A stretch of 60,425 nt of DNA from an uncultured Bacteroides sp. (GCA_947574505.1 CANPJW010000014.1:1-60425), one strand, 5' to 3'. Counted from the first letter of the stretch, positions 8,505 through 18,047 are shown. Notes: a model not told the origin generated them from the sequence alone. Translations and numbers: made by a program.

Positions 8505-9392
8505 TTAAATCAACTCATTCTTTAAACGAGCCGGCAACTCAGGCATAGCCCCGTTTTGCGTACATACGTATGCAGAAACCTCAACAGCCAGTTTATGCGC
8601 CTCGGCAACCGGCTTTCCCTTCAAAATAGCAGCTACAAAAGTCGCCGTGAACGAATCGCCCGCACCTACCGTATCGGCCACCTCCACCTTCGGAGTCTCT
8701 ACAAATGAAATCTCACCCGGAGTAAAGACATAACTGCCATTGACACCACACGTTAAAATCAACATCTTCAGATTATATTTCGCCAACAGAATCCAGCATT
8801 TATCCTGCAAGTCTATGCCGGGATAACCGAACATACGGCTCACTGTGACCAACTCCTCGTCATTAATCTTTAAAATATTACATTTTTTCATCGAGTTGCA
8901 AAGAATCTCCTTCGTATAGAAACCTTGGCGCAAATTCACATCGAAAATTTTACATTGTCCTTCTCCTTCGGGCATCACATCCAGAAAACGGTTGATTGTT
9001 TCCCTTGAAACCACACTACGCTGTGCCAACGAGCCGAAACATACGGAACGGGTATTCTTTGCCAACTCTTCCAAAGCAGGTGTAAAAGGTATATTATCCC
9101 AAGCCACCCCTTCTTTTATATCATACATAGGTACCCCATTAGGGTCCAGTTCCACCTGTACGGTTCCTGTGGGATAAGGCACTTTCTCTATCTGATACTT
9201 CAAGTTCTTACCATCAAAATTCTCAAGTATCTCATTACCCAGCTTGTCATCGCCAATCGCACTGACCACCCGGCTGTCAAAACCGAATTGTGACACATGA
9301 TAAGCGAAGTTTGCCGGAGCACCACCAATTTTCTTTCCTTCGGGCAGCACATCCCATAGTGCCTCACCCATTCCTACGATGATTTGATTCAT
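8505..9392 (-). CDS. Fructokinase (PfkB family)
   Basis: This 295-residue ribokinase-family sugar kinase is expected to phosphorylate fructose with ATP in the cytoplasm. It shows the N-terminal PfkB signature GGAPANFAYH (about 23-32) and the C-terminal signature DTVGAGDSFTATF, with catalytic base Asp246. It lies 27 bp after the sugar permease and ends the fructan operon, matching the order permease-kinase in the B. thetaiotaomicron fructan locus. Fructose specificity comes from the GH32 and sensor context. Confidence 0.92.
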   Translation of the reverse strand: MNQIIVGMGEALWDVLPEGKKIGGAPANFAYHVSQFGFDSRVVSAIGDDKLGNEILENFDGKNLKYQIEKVPYPTGTVQVELDPNGVPMYDIKEGVAWDNIPFTPALEELAKNTRSVCFGSLAQRSVVSRETINRFLDVMPEGEGQCKIFDVNLRQGFYTKEILCNSMKKCNILKINDEELVTVSRMFGYPGIDLQDKCWILLAKYNLKMLILTCGVNGSYVFTPGEISFVETPKVEVADTVGAGDSFTATFVAAILKGKPVAEAHKLAVEVSAYVCTQNGAMPELPARLKNELI

Positions 9393-9419
9393 GATATTAT
9401 TTACTGTTTACAATTAAAA

Positions 9420-10580
9420 TCATTTCTTTATTTTCAAGGTATACATCAACAAATAGATAACTCCGACAGTCATCACCGCCACAGCGCCACTCTGCCCCAT
9501 GGCATCACCGGCAACTCCCATGGCCAACGGAAATACCGTACCGCCGAACAGCCCCATAATCATCAATCCGGAAACTTCATTTTTCTTTTCGGGCATGGCA
9601 AACAATGCCTGCGAGAATATAATAGAGAACACATTGGAGTTACCGAAACCAATCATGGCAATGCAAATATAAATAATTGTTTCCGAATGGAATATAAATA
9701 ATCCCACCATTGCCAGCAACATGAACACGACACTGAGAGCAAAGAAAGACTTTGCAGAAGCCTTTTGCAAGATAAAGGCTCCGAGGAAGCAACCCACCGT
9801 ACGGAAAATAAAATAAAGACTTGTTGCAAAACCGGCCTCAGCCAATGTCATATCCAAACGCTCCATCAAGATTTTAGGAGCCGTTGTATTCGTACCGACA
9901 TCAATACCGACATGGCACATGATCCCAATGAAAGACAAGAGAATAAACGGTTTTCCCAACAAGGAAAAGCACGCTTTGAAGCCGGACGCTTTATCGGGTT
10001 TCTCTTCCTCAATAGGGGTCAGCCCCAACAACACGATGGCAAAAACGGCTATCACCATATAAACAGGAAATAATACCCGCCAGCCAAGCCCGAAAGTAGG
10101 AATAGCCTGCATCGCTCCCCACATGGCAATGTAAGGGGCAAGAAAGGAAGCAATAGCTTTTACAAACTGACCGAAAGTCAATGTACTTGCCAACTTTTCC
10201 CCCGCAATAATATTACTCAGCAACGGATTCAAAGAGGTTTGCATCAACGCATTACCGATACCCAGTAAAGAGAAAGAAATCAACATAAGCGTATAGCCGT
10301 CGCCGAATATAGGGAGCAGCAAAGAGGCAAAAGTGACAATCAGACTCAGAAGAACTGTCTTCTTACGCCCTATCTTATTCATCAGAATACCTGTAGGTAC
10401 AGAGAAAATCAGGAACCAGAAGAAGACCAAGGAAGGAAATATATTGGCTTGAGAGTCTGTCAGATCCAGATCCGCTTTTACATAATTCGATGCAATCCCC
10501 ACTAGGTCTACAAATCCCATGGCGAAGAAACACAGCATCACCGGAATTAATTTGGCATACAGATTTTTATTGCTATTCAT
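9420..10580 (-). CDS. MFS sugar permease (fructose type)
   Basis: This 386-residue inner-membrane transporter has about 12 predicted helices and resembles the FucP/GluP group of H+/sugar symporters (VPTGILMNKIGRKKT in the loop between helices 2 and 3). It lies between the GH32 fructanase (15-bp gap) and fructokinase (27-bp gap), so it most likely imports fructose released in the periplasm. The specificity is inferred from the operon. Confidence 0.88.
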   Translation of the reverse strand: MNSNKNLYAKLIPVMLCFFAMGFVDLVGIASNYVKADLDLTDSQANIFPSLVFFWFLIFSVPTGILMNKIGRKKTVLLSLIVTFASLLLPIFGDGYTLMLISFSLLGIGNALMQTSLNPLLSNIIAGEKLASTLTFGQFVKAIASFLAPYIAMWGAMQAIPTFGLGWRVLFPVYMVIAVFAIVLLGLTPIEEEKPDKASGFKACFSLLGKPFILLSFIGIMCHVGIDVGTNTTAPKILMERLDMTLAEAGFATSLYFIFRTVGCFLGAFILQKASAKSFFALSVVFMLLAMVGLFIFHSETIIYICIAMIGFGNSNVFSIIFSQALFAMPEKKNEVSGLMIMGLFGGTVFPLAMGVAGDAMGQSGAVAVMTVGVIYLLMYTLKIKK

Positions 10581-10595
10581 GGCTTTATACTTAGT

Positions 10596-12479
10596 TTACA
10601 AACCTAACTTATATATTGTGAAATTTGAAATCTTCATCTCTCCTCCTTTACTATAAAAACGCAAAGAGTTATAAGGTTCATTCGGGAATACCAGATTAGT
10701 CATGGCAACGCGGCCACCGTCAACAAACAACTCCACACTTCCATTATCCACAAAAACTTGAATTTTATGTGCCTTCGCGGTGTTTATCGGAGCCCAAGTA
10801 CCCAAAGCAAAATCATTTTTATAATTCACCGTAACCTCTTTATAACGAGCATAACTTTCTTCAGTATCCAAATCATGCGGTTTTACCTTCTTGCCAAAAT
10901 CTACAATACCACTTTCCGCACGGTCCATTACCACACGTCCCTCCGAAGCGTCCAAATAAATCTTCACCTTCTCACCCAAACTGTTCAGCAATTCAAAACC
11001 AGCCTCTTTACCAGCCGACACCAGTTGCAATTCCAGTTCAAAAGCGCCGTCGTTATTTTCAAAAAGTGTTTCTAAACGCTTCTCGCCATTTACTGTAAAA
11101 TCATCCAGCTTTTTAGAATCTTTCCGCAAGTGCTCCGTTTCCTTTACCGGTGCGGCACTCAGATAAAGCTGTTTGTCTTCTCCCGTATACAGACTCAGCT
11201 CACGTGGCAAAGCATTGGCACTGCGGAACTGTTGTATAGGAGTATAGTTAGCATACTGCCAGTTGCTCATCCAAGGTACGGCAATGACACGGTCGCCGGT
11301 ATTCGAGAAACAAACAGTGGCATAATGGTCTTTTCCCCAGTCGAGCCATTTCACCACCTCGGGTTTCGTATCACATACAAACTGATGCCCGTCAAAGTCG
11401 CCTGTAAAATACATCGTACCGCTGCCTCCATAGACAAATCCCGGATTGATATTGACAATCATCACCCATTTCATCCTGGTCCGGTCACCATCTACAGGCA
11501 GTTGGATGAAATCCGGACATTCGAACTGATTGGGCTGAGGACCAAATCCTTCTCCAAACTCACTCATGTATTCCCATTGCTTCAAGTTGGCAGACGAATA
11601 AAAACGCATATTCTTATCCGCACTGACAATCATAATCCATTTCTGTTCGGGTTCATACCAAAAGACCTTCGGGTCACGGAAATTCTGTAGTCCGTCAAAC
11701 GGAGTAAGAACCGGATTCTGTTCATACTTCGTATAAGTACGCCCGTTGTCCGTACTGTATGCCATACTTTGCACCTGGCTCTGCCCACCGGGTATATTAC
11801 GGTGCGAAGTATAAAAAGCGACAATTGTATTTTCACCGTAGCCTGCGCTGTTCTCTTTATCCACAATGGCACTTCCCGAAAAGATATGCCCCAATGTATC
11901 ACGGGCAATCGCCGGGTCAAGATGCTCCCAATGAACCAAATCCTTGCTCACGGAATGTCCCCAGTGCATATTTCCCCATACGGAGCCGTATGGATTATAT
12001 TGAAAATAAAGGTGATATTCACCGTCTTTATAAACCAGTCCGTTGGCATCATTCATCCAGCCATAAAGCGGAGTGTGATGATAAACCGGACGGAACTTAT
12101 CCCTGTTTGCCGTATCAAATGTATCCGAAACCCGGATGCTGTCCCAACACAGCGCATCTGCCGCCACCTTCTTTATAATGACAGTAGCTTCCTCACTTCC
12201 CTGAGGCAAGGCAAACGGAACATAATATTCAACGCTGTCTGTAGCCAGACGCACATCCATATCGGTATCTGCGGGGCTCCCAGTATCCAGCCTTACCAGT
12301 CCTTCCTTGCTGCTCTCCTGAATCGGAAGCAACAAATAGTTAGCGGGACGGGCAATATGTACGATTGTCACCGTATCTCCCTGATGTTCGAAAACCAGGT
12401 CATTTTTTTGTGACTGACAAGAAACAGCGCCTCCTGTAAAGGCTAAACCTAATGCAAGGTTAACAAGATTTGTTTTCAT
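10596..12479 (-). CDS. Glycoside hydrolase family 32 lipoprotein (fructanase/levanase type)
   Basis: The start at 12479 gives 627 residues with a lipoprotein signal (AVSC, Cys21). The five-bladed catalytic domain carries the GH32 triad: WMNDANG (nucleophile Asp144), FRDPKVFW (Asp269) and FECPDF (acid/base Glu320). A C-terminal beta-sandwich follows (about 470-627). It should hydrolyse beta-fructosidic bonds in inulin, levan or sucrose, releasing fructose for the downstream permease and kinase. The leader carries a TAACTTTG promoter box and an operator-like palindrome. An ORF start 31 codons upstream overlaps that promoter and is rejected. Endo or exo action cannot be decided here. Confidence 0.93.
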   Translation of the reverse strand: MKTNLVNLALGLAFTGGAVSCQSQKNDLVFEHQGDTVTIVHIARPANYLLLPIQESSKEGLVRLDTGSPADTDMDVRLATDSVEYYVPFALPQGSEEATVIIKKVAADALCWDSIRVSDTFDTANRDKFRPVYHHTPLYGWMNDANGLVYKDGEYHLYFQYNPYGSVWGNMHWGHSVSKDLVHWEHLDPAIARDTLGHIFSGSAIVDKENSAGYGENTIVAFYTSHRNIPGGQSQVQSMAYSTDNGRTYTKYEQNPVLTPFDGLQNFRDPKVFWYEPEQKWIMIVSADKNMRFYSSANLKQWEYMSEFGEGFGPQPNQFECPDFIQLPVDGDRTRMKWVMIVNINPGFVYGGSGTMYFTGDFDGHQFVCDTKPEVVKWLDWGKDHYATVCFSNTGDRVIAVPWMSNWQYANYTPIQQFRSANALPRELSLYTGEDKQLYLSAAPVKETEHLRKDSKKLDDFTVNGEKRLETLFENNDGAFELELQLVSAGKEAGFELLNSLGEKVKIYLDASEGRVVMDRAESGIVDFGKKVKPHDLDTEESYARYKEVTVNYKNDFALGTWAPINTAKAHKIQVFVDNGSVELFVDGGRVAMTNLVFPNEPYNSLRFYSKGGEMKISNFTIYKLGL

Positions 12480-12526
12480 GAAGTATAGGATATTAAAAGT
12501 TTTGTTTGATTGTTTTTCGTTATCGG

Positions 12527-12573
12527 CAAAGTTAACGGAAACCTGCCTTACCGGCTGAAACATTTGTTTCATT
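12527..12573 (-). promoter_or_regulatory. Promoter and candidate HTCS operator of the GH32-permease-fructokinase operon
   Basis: The minus-strand TAACTTTG lies at 12527-12534. Upstream are a palindrome TGAAAC-ATTT-GTTTCA (12556-12571) and the 11-mer AAACATTTGTT (12558-12568). The same 11-mer is found at the same distance from the -7 box of the neighbouring receptor gene. Confidence 0.6.
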
Positions 12574-12627
12574 CTTATGTATAAATGTTACTTTTCCACC
12601 ATAAAGAAGAATTAAATCCCTCTTGAA

Positions 12628-14946
12628 TCAGAATGTTATTTTCGCCGCAAATTCTACGGTGAACGGACGGATATAGCTGCCTGCCATCCATGCGCCGTTA
12701 TATGCCGCCGCATTCTCCTTATCTACCAGCTCGGCTCCCGAAATACTTCCTTTCGCCCCGGTCTGGTTCAAGAAGTTTATCACAGTTCCGCTTAAGGACA
12801 AATGTTTGTTCACATTCCAGTTTATTCCACCGAATGTTTCCCAACGGCCGTTGAAATAATAGGCATTTTTAATATTTGCATACGTCTTGCTGAAGTAACG
12901 GAAACTGGCCCATACCTTCAAGTCTTTGGTAATGTTGTAACTAGGGTCCAGTTCAATCAGCACCTTCGGAATTTCGGTAACGATATTGCCGGTGGCATTG
13001 ATACCCGATGTTGTCCCGTCACTAAAGGTCACTCCCGTTTCATACTTCTTATACTTCGGGCTTTGGTAAGTGAACAGGAAGTGGAAATCAAATCCTTTGA
13101 AAGGTTTCACCACCGCATCCGTCGTCCACCCTATTGTTTCAATATCATAACTCAATGCGGCCGCCTTAATATCCTTATCATTATTCGGATTAATCAGATT
13201 CAAGGTAGAGTTGTTGTTAGTCTTGGCAATGTAACTGAACAGTGAGGTCAGACTAATCCAGTCATTATTGAAATAAATACCCGCACGCCCCAACGGAATT
13301 GTAATCTTATCTACATTCGGCATCTCGGCAGGAGCAAAGTTCGACATATTCGGCCGCTGGGTATTGTAGGTGAAATCGGCGGTAAAGCCAAACTGCTTTG
13401 TCATTTTATAAGTGGCGGCAGCCGTGAAAGCCATGTTCAGCCAATTGTAACTGAAATAACGGGGAGCTATCTTCGTACCATCGGCTGCAACTGCCCCGAT
13501 ATGATAACCGGCAAAGCGGCCTACCGGATTGCCTTCGGCATTATATACCGCCAGGTTCTTTCCTGCCAGACGCTGGTACTCGAAGCGTGCGCCATAATAC
13601 ACATTCCATTTATCGGTGATGTCCCAGTCGTGAGTAGCATAAAGAGCCAGTTTGTTTTCATGTCCTTTGTAATATTCGGAAGCATTCTGGTTCAGATTAT
13701 AATAAGGAGTGTTTCCGTAATGATGAATATCCTTCGTATCAGCGCTGTACAACATTTGGGGATATTCTTCCACCGTATGGTCATACATGGTAGTGTTCGA
13801 AGCATAGTCCACATCATAATACCATTCGTTCACCCCCACACGCCAAGTCATATCATCATACTTCCGCGACAACTCGGTGGTAAAGAAGAACTCATCTATA
13901 TTCCCCCGGTTGAAACAGGACATGCGGCTCTGTACATATCCCTCATAAGGATTCAATGTTCCATCCAGTCCTTTGGTGCTATAGCCGTCGGCTCCTACTT
14001 TCTGCTCCATAGACATCGGAGTCTGGTACAGATAGGAACCCAAAGCATGGTCATACTTCATATTGATTTTCCACTCCAACCCGTTATCCCACCGGTAACG
14101 GTTCAGAACCGTCAACTGATTTCCTTTACTGGCCGTAGCATCATACAGACTGATCTTTTTCATCTCGCCGGTACGCATGTCCATATAAACCATATCCGAT
14201 ACATTGGGCAGATAAGAAGAAGTCCCCAGTCCGAAACCGGGAATTTCCTTCACACTCCCATCGCCTACATAAATAAATGGTGCACCGGTGGTAGCATTGG
14301 ACAACCAATGGCTGTTGCTGTAATGGTAGATGGCAGAGAGCTGTCCACGTCCTTCATTGTAGAACTTGGTCAAGGCAAACTTATAGATCTGAGTCCGGTC
14401 CTGATATTGCGCAAAACGCAGTTTGAACGAACCCGGATCAAAATTCTGATAGATGCTGCCGCTGTAAAACCAATCTTTTCCGATGCTTCCATTCAGATTG
14501 AAGTCAAATTGCTGTTTACCGAAATGATTGGTGCCGTAGTTCAGCACACCATTCATTTTCTTCTCTTTATCCAAGCCGAGTTCCGTAAACGAATTGACAG
14601 CATAACCTATATTACCGGTAGTAATCGCTGTTTCGGAAATCTTCAGCAATCCGGTATGTCCCAAGCTGCTGTCTCCGCGCCAATGCGTGTTTACATTATG
14701 AGGATTCGAATTATATACCACAGGCAGACCATTTTCGAGTACATTCACATCACCACCGGGCAGACCGATAGAGATTTCACGAGGACCATTGGCACTAGCC
14801 GCATTCAACATGACATTGCGATTGCCTTCCTCTTTCGAATCAGAGGACACTTTGGTAGAATCTTGTTGTGCATAACCATTCAAGCAAGCGGCGGCAAGTA
14901 AAATAATGACCGCGCCCATCCGGTTCTTTTGCTGATTTTTGTTCAT
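12628..14946 (-). CDS. TonB-dependent receptor-like outer membrane protein
   Basis: This 772-residue protein has a signal peptide (LAAACLNGYAQ), a plug-like region (about 45-160, ENGLPVVYNSNP) and a long beta-barrel ending in the aromatic C-terminus AAKITF recognised by the BAM machinery. It is shorter than SusC (about 1000 residues), lacks the N-terminal carboxypeptidase-regulatory-like domain and has no SusD partner next to it. It is transcribed just ahead of the GH32 operon with its own promoter and matching operator site, so it probably takes up fructo-oligosaccharides using the TonB/ExbBD system. The start at 14946 is preferred because the longer frame runs through the promoter. Confidence 0.85.
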   Translation of the reverse strand: MNKNQQKNRMGAVIILLAAACLNGYAQQDSTKVSSDSKEEGNRNVMLNAASANGPREISIGLPGGDVNVLENGLPVVYNSNPHNVNTHWRGDSSLGHTGLLKISETAITTGNIGYAVNSFTELGLDKEKKMNGVLNYGTNHFGKQQFDFNLNGSIGKDWFYSGSIYQNFDPGSFKLRFAQYQDRTQIYKFALTKFYNEGRGQLSAIYHYSNSHWLSNATTGAPFIYVGDGSVKEIPGFGLGTSSYLPNVSDMVYMDMRTGEMKKISLYDATASKGNQLTVLNRYRWDNGLEWKINMKYDHALGSYLYQTPMSMEQKVGADGYSTKGLDGTLNPYEGYVQSRMSCFNRGNIDEFFFTTELSRKYDDMTWRVGVNEWYYDVDYASNTTMYDHTVEEYPQMLYSADTKDIHHYGNTPYYNLNQNASEYYKGHENKLALYATHDWDITDKWNVYYGARFEYQRLAGKNLAVYNAEGNPVGRFAGYHIGAVAADGTKIAPRYFSYNWLNMAFTAAATYKMTKQFGFTADFTYNTQRPNMSNFAPAEMPNVDKITIPLGRAGIYFNNDWISLTSLFSYIAKTNNNSTLNLINPNNDKDIKAAALSYDIETIGWTTDAVVKPFKGFDFHFLFTYQSPKYKKYETGVTFSDGTTSGINATGNIVTEIPKVLIELDPSYNITKDLKVWASFRYFSKTYANIKNAYYFNGRWETFGGINWNVNKHLSLSGTVINFLNQTGAKGSISGAELVDKENAAAYNGAWMAGSYIRPFTVEFAAKITF

Positions 14947-14978
14947 AGCATTAAATGTTTTTAGAAGTTTTTCTGAGG

Positions 14979-15046
14979 CAAAGGTAGGGGACAGCCGGCA
15001 ACCTCTATAAAACATTTGTTACAGCTGCCGGCATTTTTGTTTCATT
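14979..15046 (-). promoter_or_regulatory. Promoter and candidate HTCS operator of the TonB-dependent receptor
   Basis: The minus-strand TACCTTTG lies at 14979-14986. AAACATTTGTT at 15010-15020 begins 24 bp from the box, the same distance as at the GH32 promoter. A second TTTGTT lies exactly 21 bp further out (15015-15020 versus 15036-15041), as expected for an AraC-type dimer on one DNA face. Confidence 0.6.
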
Positions 15047-15581
15047 GCAACAAAAGTGACGGATTATGTAACATTTCTCGTGAACCATACGCCTTTTCAC
15101 CTCTAAAAACAAATTCATGCCAATTTTCCTTCAGCCTTCAGTTTGGGCTGTTTTTCCCCATTCCATCGAAGAAAACACCTGAAGGATAATCCTTCAGCCT
15201 ACTGTCAGCCCGCCTCCTCTTTTTCTATCCGAAGTATGCCGGTAATCAGCATAAAACACTTACCTTTACAGCACACCAACTGAAAAGAAAGACACCACAA
15301 TGAAAGGAAAACCCCTCAAACCTTCAAGGGAAACATCTAATTTGCCCGTACAAGCTCTTTTCTCCTATGAATTAATAGGTTTTTCCAGTATGATTAAGTA
15401 CTTTTGTCCTGAATACTAAGACAGACTCCGATGGCAGACTGTACAATCCACTATAGCAGACCGTACAGTCCACTACAGTAAACCGTACGGTCCATTGCCT
15501 GCGTCTATAGAAGTTAATAGAAAGAATCCCCTTAGCGTTCAGCAAGAAACGACTTAATCTCCCTATTAAAAAGCATTAAAC
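15047..15581. other. Long intergenic region before the HU-HIG gene
   Basis: About 535 bp carry no supported gene. The region contains a perfect palindrome (15179-15197), a duplicated CCTTCAGCCT segment (from about 15128 and 15191), a possible -7 box TACTTTTG (15399-15406) and three tandem 22-bp units (15434-15499) listed separately. Confidence 0.6.
15434..15499. repeat. Three tandem 22-bp near-palindromic units
   Basis: The units lie at 15434-15455, 15456-15477 and 15478-15499. Each carries a GACNGTACNGTC-like core: GACTGTACAATC, GACCGTACAGTC and ACCGTACGGTCC, the last with the perfect palindrome ACCGTACGGT. The 22-bp period is about two helical turns, so the cores face the same side of the DNA. 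They lie 82 bp before the HU-HIG ATG, probably in its leader. Confidence 0.75.
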
Positions 15582-16193
15582 ATGGCAGCAAAGTATGATT
15601 TCAAAACCTCCCCCGACATACAGGGAGAGAAGGAACAGCCCACCCTGTATCCGCAAATTGTAGTATCGGGCACAAAAAACCTGAAAGACCTGGCTAAAGA
15701 CATCGCCCGGCGTTCTACCGTCCACGAAGGGACCGTCGTCGGTCTGTTATGTGACCTGGAAAGCATTATCGCCAATTACCTGGCAGACGGTTATAACGTA
15801 AAACTGGGAGAACTGGGCACATTCTCGGCCACACTGACTTGCCGCAAGGTAACGGACAAAAGCGAGATACGCGCCGCATCGGTACATTTTGACAACATAA
15901 AGTTCAAACCCACCCGGAAATTCCGTAAGGAGGTACGAAGCAAAGGAAAGCTGGAACGGGCGGAATATGGTTTCCGGACCTCCTCCACCCGATATTCAGC
16001 AGAAGAACGCTTTGTACGGCTGACAAATTATCTGAAAGAGCACTCCATTATCACTTGCAAGGAATATTGTGCCTTGACAGGGTTGCTGAAAACAAAAGCC
16101 GGCAGCGAACTACGCCAATGGAGCAGCGAAAAGAAAATAGAAAGAAACGGACGCGCCCCGCACGTGATATACAGGGCGATGCCGGAAGGCTGA
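15582..16193 (+). CDS. HU family DNA-binding protein (HU-HIG type) with extra C-terminal domain
   Basis: This 203-residue protein has an N-terminal HU/IHF-like fold (about 1-120): LKDLAKDIARRSTVHEGTVV, then VKLGELGTFSATLTCR and the basic arm KFKPTRKFRKEVRSKGK. Its C-terminal domain (about 140-200) resembles a small winged helix (YLKEHSIITCKEYCALTGLL). Such Bacteroidales histone-like proteins bind DNA; many copies occur per genome with unknown roles. Unlike canonical 90-residue HU it has the added domain. The tandem palindromes just upstream could be its autoregulatory sites, which is inference. Confidence 0.85.
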   Translation: MAAKYDFKTSPDIQGEKEQPTLYPQIVVSGTKNLKDLAKDIARRSTVHEGTVVGLLCDLESIIANYLADGYNVKLGELGTFSATLTCRKVTDKSEIRAASVHFDNIKFKPTRKFRKEVRSKGKLERAEYGFRTSSTRYSAEERFVRLTNYLKEHSIITCKEYCALTGLLKTKAGSELRQWSSEKKIERNGRAPHVIYRAMPEG

Positions 16194-16234
16194 AAAGGTA
16201 TCCTTTCACCTGCTTCCCCCCTCTCCCGGAACCT

Positions 16235-17041
16235 TTATTCTTTCCGGGTGCGGCTGGTGGCTATGAGATACGCCCCCAGCAGAATCAGCGGCACACTGAG
16301 CCACTGCCCTATGTTAAAAGTCATATCCGCCTCTTCGGCAACCTGCGGATTCTTCATAAACTCCAGAGCAAAGCGAGTGCCAAAGAATATAAGCAAGCTT
16401 ACTCCGGTTATTAATCCCACCCTCTTTTGTAAATGGTATGTATGGTACATCACCCAGGCAGTTACACCGGCAACCAGGCAATACAGCATTTCATAAATCT
16501 GAGTAGGATGGCAAGGCAAACCTTCATACAGCTGATGCCACTCCCGGGAACGGACAAATTCAAATCCCCAAGGCAACGTGGTGGGATATCCGAATATCTC
16601 GGAATTCATTAAATTACCAAAACGGATACAGAAGCAGACAATCGCCACAGCAGGTATCATGCGGTCAAACAACCACCACACACTTTTCCGGGTTACTTTT
16701 TTCGAGTACCACATCAGAGCCAGAATGATGGCGAACACCCCTCCGTGACTTGCCAGCCCGCCTTTCCAAATCTTGAATATTTCAACAGGATGGGCGCCAT
16801 AATAGTCCCATTCATAAAACAAACAGTGCCCCAGACGGGCGCCAATGACCGTACTGACTATGCAATAGACAAAAAGCTTGTCCACCCACTCTTCCGGATA
16901 CTTCTCTTTTTTGAATAAACGGCTTACCATTTCATAAGCCAATATGAAACCAAGGCCCCACATCAGCCCATACCAACGCACTTCCCAACTACCTACTTTA
17001 AATAAGATAGGATCCACATCCCATACAATACTTGCTATCAT
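16235..17041 (-). CDS. lgt: Prolipoprotein diacylglyceryl transferase
   Basis: This 268-residue inner-membrane enzyme transfers diacylglycerol from phosphatidylglycerol to the lipobox Cys of prolipoproteins, the first step of lipoprotein maturation. It has seven predicted helices, the N-terminal VRWYGLMWGLGF, HGGVFAI, and the signature RFGNLMNSEIFG. It is needed for the many lipoproteins here, such as the GH32 enzyme. It is convergent with the HU-HIG gene. Confidence 0.95.
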   Translation of the reverse strand: MIASIVWDVDPILFKVGSWEVRWYGLMWGLGFILAYEMVSRLFKKEKYPEEWVDKLFVYCIVSTVIGARLGHCLFYEWDYYGAHPVEIFKIWKGGLASHGGVFAIILALMWYSKKVTRKSVWWLFDRMIPAVAIVCFCIRFGNLMNSEIFGYPTTLPWGFEFVRSREWHQLYEGLPCHPTQIYEMLYCLVAGVTAWVMYHTYHLQKRVGLITGVSLLIFFGTRFALEFMKNPQVAEEADMTFNIGQWLSVPLILLGAYLIATSRTRKE

Positions 17042-17079
17042 TGTTCTATTTCTTTGTTTATGAACACAAAGGAAATAAA

Positions 17080-17117
17080 AAAATCTCTTCTCCGGAATAA
17101 AACAGAGAAGAGATTTT
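17080..17117 (-). terminator. Terminator of ddh
   Basis: GAAGAGATTTT-type arms (13-bp stem, 17080-17092 with 17105-17117) enclose 12 nt and are followed by a T-run on the minus strand, just after the ddh stop. Confidence 0.85.
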
Positions 17118-17147
17118 CAGAATATCGTTCTTTTTGAGGAAACCTCT

Positions 17148-18047
17148 TTATACCAAATGGGCAATCAGTTCCTCACGGTCGCCGCACAGCAGATCAATTA
17201 CAGGAACTTCGATCATGGTATAACATCCGGGCTGCTGTTTCATGGAGGCGCGTGCCACGCAAACCAGCACCTGCGCGGTAAGAGCCGGATTATTAATCTT
17301 CATGTCAAACTCGAACAACTGATTGTGAGTCTTGCCCGATACCCCTTTGCGAACCAGGTTAACGCCATGACCTACGTCGTTCAAATCGTCCACACATGGA
17401 ACTTGTTTTACATGTGTCTCGTCATTTACAAAATAAGGATCCGACTTGATGGCGGCTTCCACAGTCTTGAAGTCCGCACCTTCCTCCAGTTCCACATACA
17501 CCATACGGCGATGGATACCGGTTCCCACAGGAATAGTCATGGACAAAGCATCCTTCACTCCATCAATGGCACGGACTGCTACGGAATGCCCCATGCTGCG
17601 TCCCGGACCGAAATTGGTATAAGTAATACCCTTCGGAGCGATGGCTTCCAGCAGTGTACGGACTACAGAATCGCTTCCCGGATCCCATCCGGCAGAAATA
17701 ATAGCGACAGCCTTACCGGCCTTTGCCGACTCATCCAATGAACGGCGGAGAGAAGTGATTTGCGTATGAATGTCGAAACTATCTACCGTATTGATACCCA
17801 TTGCCAGAATCTCTTTCGCATATTCTTCCACGCTACGGGTCGGAGTAGCCAGCACAGCCACATCCACATCTTTCAATTCCCTTATATCTTTCACCACAGC
17901 GTATGCTTCCAACTCGGCAGGCTTGTTTTCCGCACCGCTACGACGGACGATACCTGCAATCTCAAAATCGGGAGCAGCTTCCAAAGCCTCCACTACATAC
18001 TGACCAATGTTACCGTATCCAACCACGGCCGCTCTTATTTTTTTCAT
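17148..18047 (-). CDS. ddh: meso-Diaminopimelate D-dehydrogenase
   Basis: This 299-residue NADPH-dependent enzyme interconverts tetrahydrodipicolinate and meso-DAP for lysine and peptidoglycan. The Rossmann start is [11 protein letters not shown] (about 8-18). Further family motifs are [16 protein letters not shown] and [15 protein letters not shown]. It is monocistronic, with a -7 box TATTTTTG at 18089-18096 and its own terminator. Confidence 0.95.
   Translation of the reverse strand: MKKIRAAVVGYGNIGQYVVEALEAAPDFEIAGIVRRSGAENKPAELEAYAVVKDIRELKDVDVAVLATPTRSVEEYAKEILAMGINTVDSFDIHTQITSLRRSLDESAKAGKAVAIISAGWDPGSDSVVRTLLEAIAPKGITYTNFGPGRSMGHSVAVRAIDGVKDALSMTIPVGTGIHRRMVYVELEEGADFKTVEAAIKSDPYFVNDETHVKQVPCVDDLNDVGHGVNLVRKGVSGKTHNQLFEFDMKINNPALTAQVLVCVARASMKQQPGCYTMIEVPVIDLLCGDREELIAHLV

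Noticed and set aside
13501..14901. Long plus-strand open frame of 466 codons opposite the TonB-dependent receptor
   Set aside because: It lies wholly antisense to a receptor with a signal peptide, plug and barrel; the translated product has no recognisable family, signal or promoter.
15434..15499. Tandem repeats considered as a CRISPR array
   Set aside because: The 22-bp units abut with no spacers, are themselves palindromic and no cas gene is near.
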